Shown: piece by piece, positions 63,379-64,000 of the stretch
How positions within the stretch are numbered: the stretch's first letter is position 1
Layout of the letters: every line of letters starts with the position of its first letter
DNA from: Hydrogenophilales bacterium 16-61-112
Lineage (GTDB): Bacteria; Pseudomonadota; Gammaproteobacteria; Burkholderiales; Thiobacillaceae
Assembly: GCA_002257045.1 (NCBI GenBank)
Contig: NCHD01000005.1
Coordinates: forward strand, 1-64,000
Direction: 5' to 3'
Length of the DNA stretch: 64,000 bases
Translations under genes and position numbers: made by a program
Notes under the pieces: generated by a model
What the model saw: only the letters and a program-made list of their open reading frames with translations
Told to the model about the DNA's origin: nothing
The model's database searches: none

Positions 63379-63397
63379 ATGTCGGAAAATTTTACAC
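63379..63397 (+). promoter_or_regulatory. 19-bp PEP-CTERM upstream motif, proximal copy E
   Basis: ATGTCGGAAAATTTTACAC, same invariant columns; starts 118 bp upstream of the sigma-54 element, close to the 125 and 90 bp seen for the other genes. Confidence 0.58.
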
Positions 63398-63496
63398 ATT
63401 CAGGGCTTGGTCTTTCAGCCTGTGGAGGCTTGAAGCCATTCAATGAGCTTTTATCTTGTTGATTTGTAATGAGTATAAGTAAATGTTTAATTAGAT

Positions 63497-63512
63497 TGGC
63501 ATTGCCATTGCT
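63497..63512 (+). promoter_or_regulatory. Sigma-54 promoter of the gene at 63627
   Basis: TGGCATTGCCATTGCT: GG (63498-63499) and GC (63510-63511) 12 bp apart. It shares TGGCATT and ATTGCTT with the element at 32332. Confidence 0.7.
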
Positions 63513-63626
63513 TTATGTGAAGCGCCGCGATGGGAATTAATCGGAGCCAAGTACTCCGCCCAAAGGGTAACAACAAAATGTAGTTGTTTAATCGATCGAT
63601 AATTTTTCTACATGAGGAGATTTACA

Positions 63627-64000
63627 ATGAATTTCACAATGACAAAGATTGCTGCTGCTGCTGTTCTGGCTTTTGCTGCTTCGGGCGCGCAGGCTGTTAC
63701 CGTTTCGTCGGCCTCTGTTACCGGCGGCACTTTCGAGATGTATGGTTTCGGCGCACCCATTGCGTTTGTAAACTTTGGCACCGGCTCAGCGGATATCCTC
63801 GGTTATGACGGAACCACCCCTGGCTCCGCTGTTGCCAATACTTCTTATAGCGCAGACGGAATCGTTGGTTTTGGATTCGGCGCGGGCATCCCTGGTTCAA
63901 CCCAGAAAACGGTTAACACCTACACTGCCGCAGCCAATCTGGGTGATGCCAATTCGCCGGCAGGTACCATTTCCGGTTTCGCCCCGGTAACCTTCAACGT
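63627..64000 (+). CDS. Secreted protein, probably PEP-CTERM type, 3' end cut by window
   Basis: Open frame from ATG 63627 (ribosome binding site GAGGAG) to the window edge, 124 full codons. Signal peptide about 1-23 (KIAAAAVLAFAASGAQA), then a Gly/Ser/Thr/Asn-rich beta-type domain. The C-terminal sorting signal is outside the window, so PEP-CTERM status is inferred from the signal peptide type and composition and from the sigma-54 element plus two 19-bp motifs that it shares with the two proven PEP-CTERM genes. Confidence 0.75.
   Translation, partial: MNFTMTKIAAAAVLAFAASGAQAVTVSSASVTGGTFEMYGFGAPIAFVNFGTGSADILGYDGTTPGSAVANTSYSADGIVGFGFGAGIPGSTQKTVNTYTAAANLGDANSPAGTISGFAPVTFN

Noticed and set aside
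63590-63608. Sixth copy of the 19-bp motif (ATCGATAATTTTTCTACAT)
   Set aside because: Breaks the invariant GTCG and TTTAC blocks and lies downstream of the promoter.

Overview
The window looks like chromosomal DNA of a GC-rich betaproteobacterium. The gene orders lepA-lepB-DUF4845-rnc-era-recO-pdxJ, petABC-sspA-sspB and PP0621-pilS-pilR, together with PEP-CTERM proteins, fit a Thiobacillus/Nitrosomonadales-type organism. That placement is inferred from gene content and order; no database search was run.

Layout. 1-6100: translation, secretion and RNA-processing operon (lepA, lepB, rnc, era, recO, pdxJ). 6181-6833: an isolated lipoprotein gene with its own promoter, palindrome and terminator. 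6954-12963 (minus): queA-tgt-yajC-secD-secF-dedA. 13058: tRNA-Leu(CAA). 13562-25155: glycogen cluster (broken glk, glgC, GH57 glucanase, malQ, glgB, glgA, glgP). 25281-31130: DEAD-box helicase, panD, and the tightly overlapping operon pcnB-folK-deoxynucleoside kinase-panB-panC. 31182-34150: an iron/cobalamin-type ABC ATPase and permease separated by a PEP-CTERM gene. 34153-37460: peptidyl-prolyl isomerase, DsbA-like protein, a LuxR-type receptor and a divergent two-gene operon preceded by a lux-box-like site. 37496-40829: ccoS, ccoI, ompW. 40921-45571: N-end-rule transferases aat and bpt, a gluzincin lipoprotein, thyA-folA, a HEPN-like protein and yjdM. 45680-50534: S1C protease, cytochrome bc1 (petABC), a deleted sspA, sspB. 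50575: tRNA-Thr(TGT), followed by a roughly 7-kb integrated element (integrase, HicAB, regulators, unknown genes, a PEP-CTERM gene) that ends at a degenerate copy of the tRNA 3' end near 57743. 57908-61052: pilR, pilS, PP0621. 61364-62746: polyprenyl-phosphate sugar transferase. 63627-end: a secreted PEP-CTERM-like protein cut by the window edge.

Main points. (1) All three PEP-CTERM-type genes (32575, 56794, 63627) have a correctly spaced sigma-54 -24/-12 element, and upstream of it one or two copies of a 19-bp motif with invariant GTCG and TTTAC blocks. This looks like a dispersed cell-surface regulon controlled by an enhancer-binding protein. (2) A LuxR-type receptor without a luxI partner faces a promoter whose lux-box-like palindrome is centred about 42 bp upstream of the predicted transcription start. 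The promoter drives a membrane/redoxin-like protein and an unknown protein. (3) Several genes (glk, the GH57/malQ junction, sspA, perhaps the 36515 redoxin and the ABC permease start) carry what look like clean internal deletions. Read-level checking would tell real decay from assembly error. (4) Degenerate heptamer arrays (TGAGCGG-like) sit at three same-strand junctions between membrane-protein genes.
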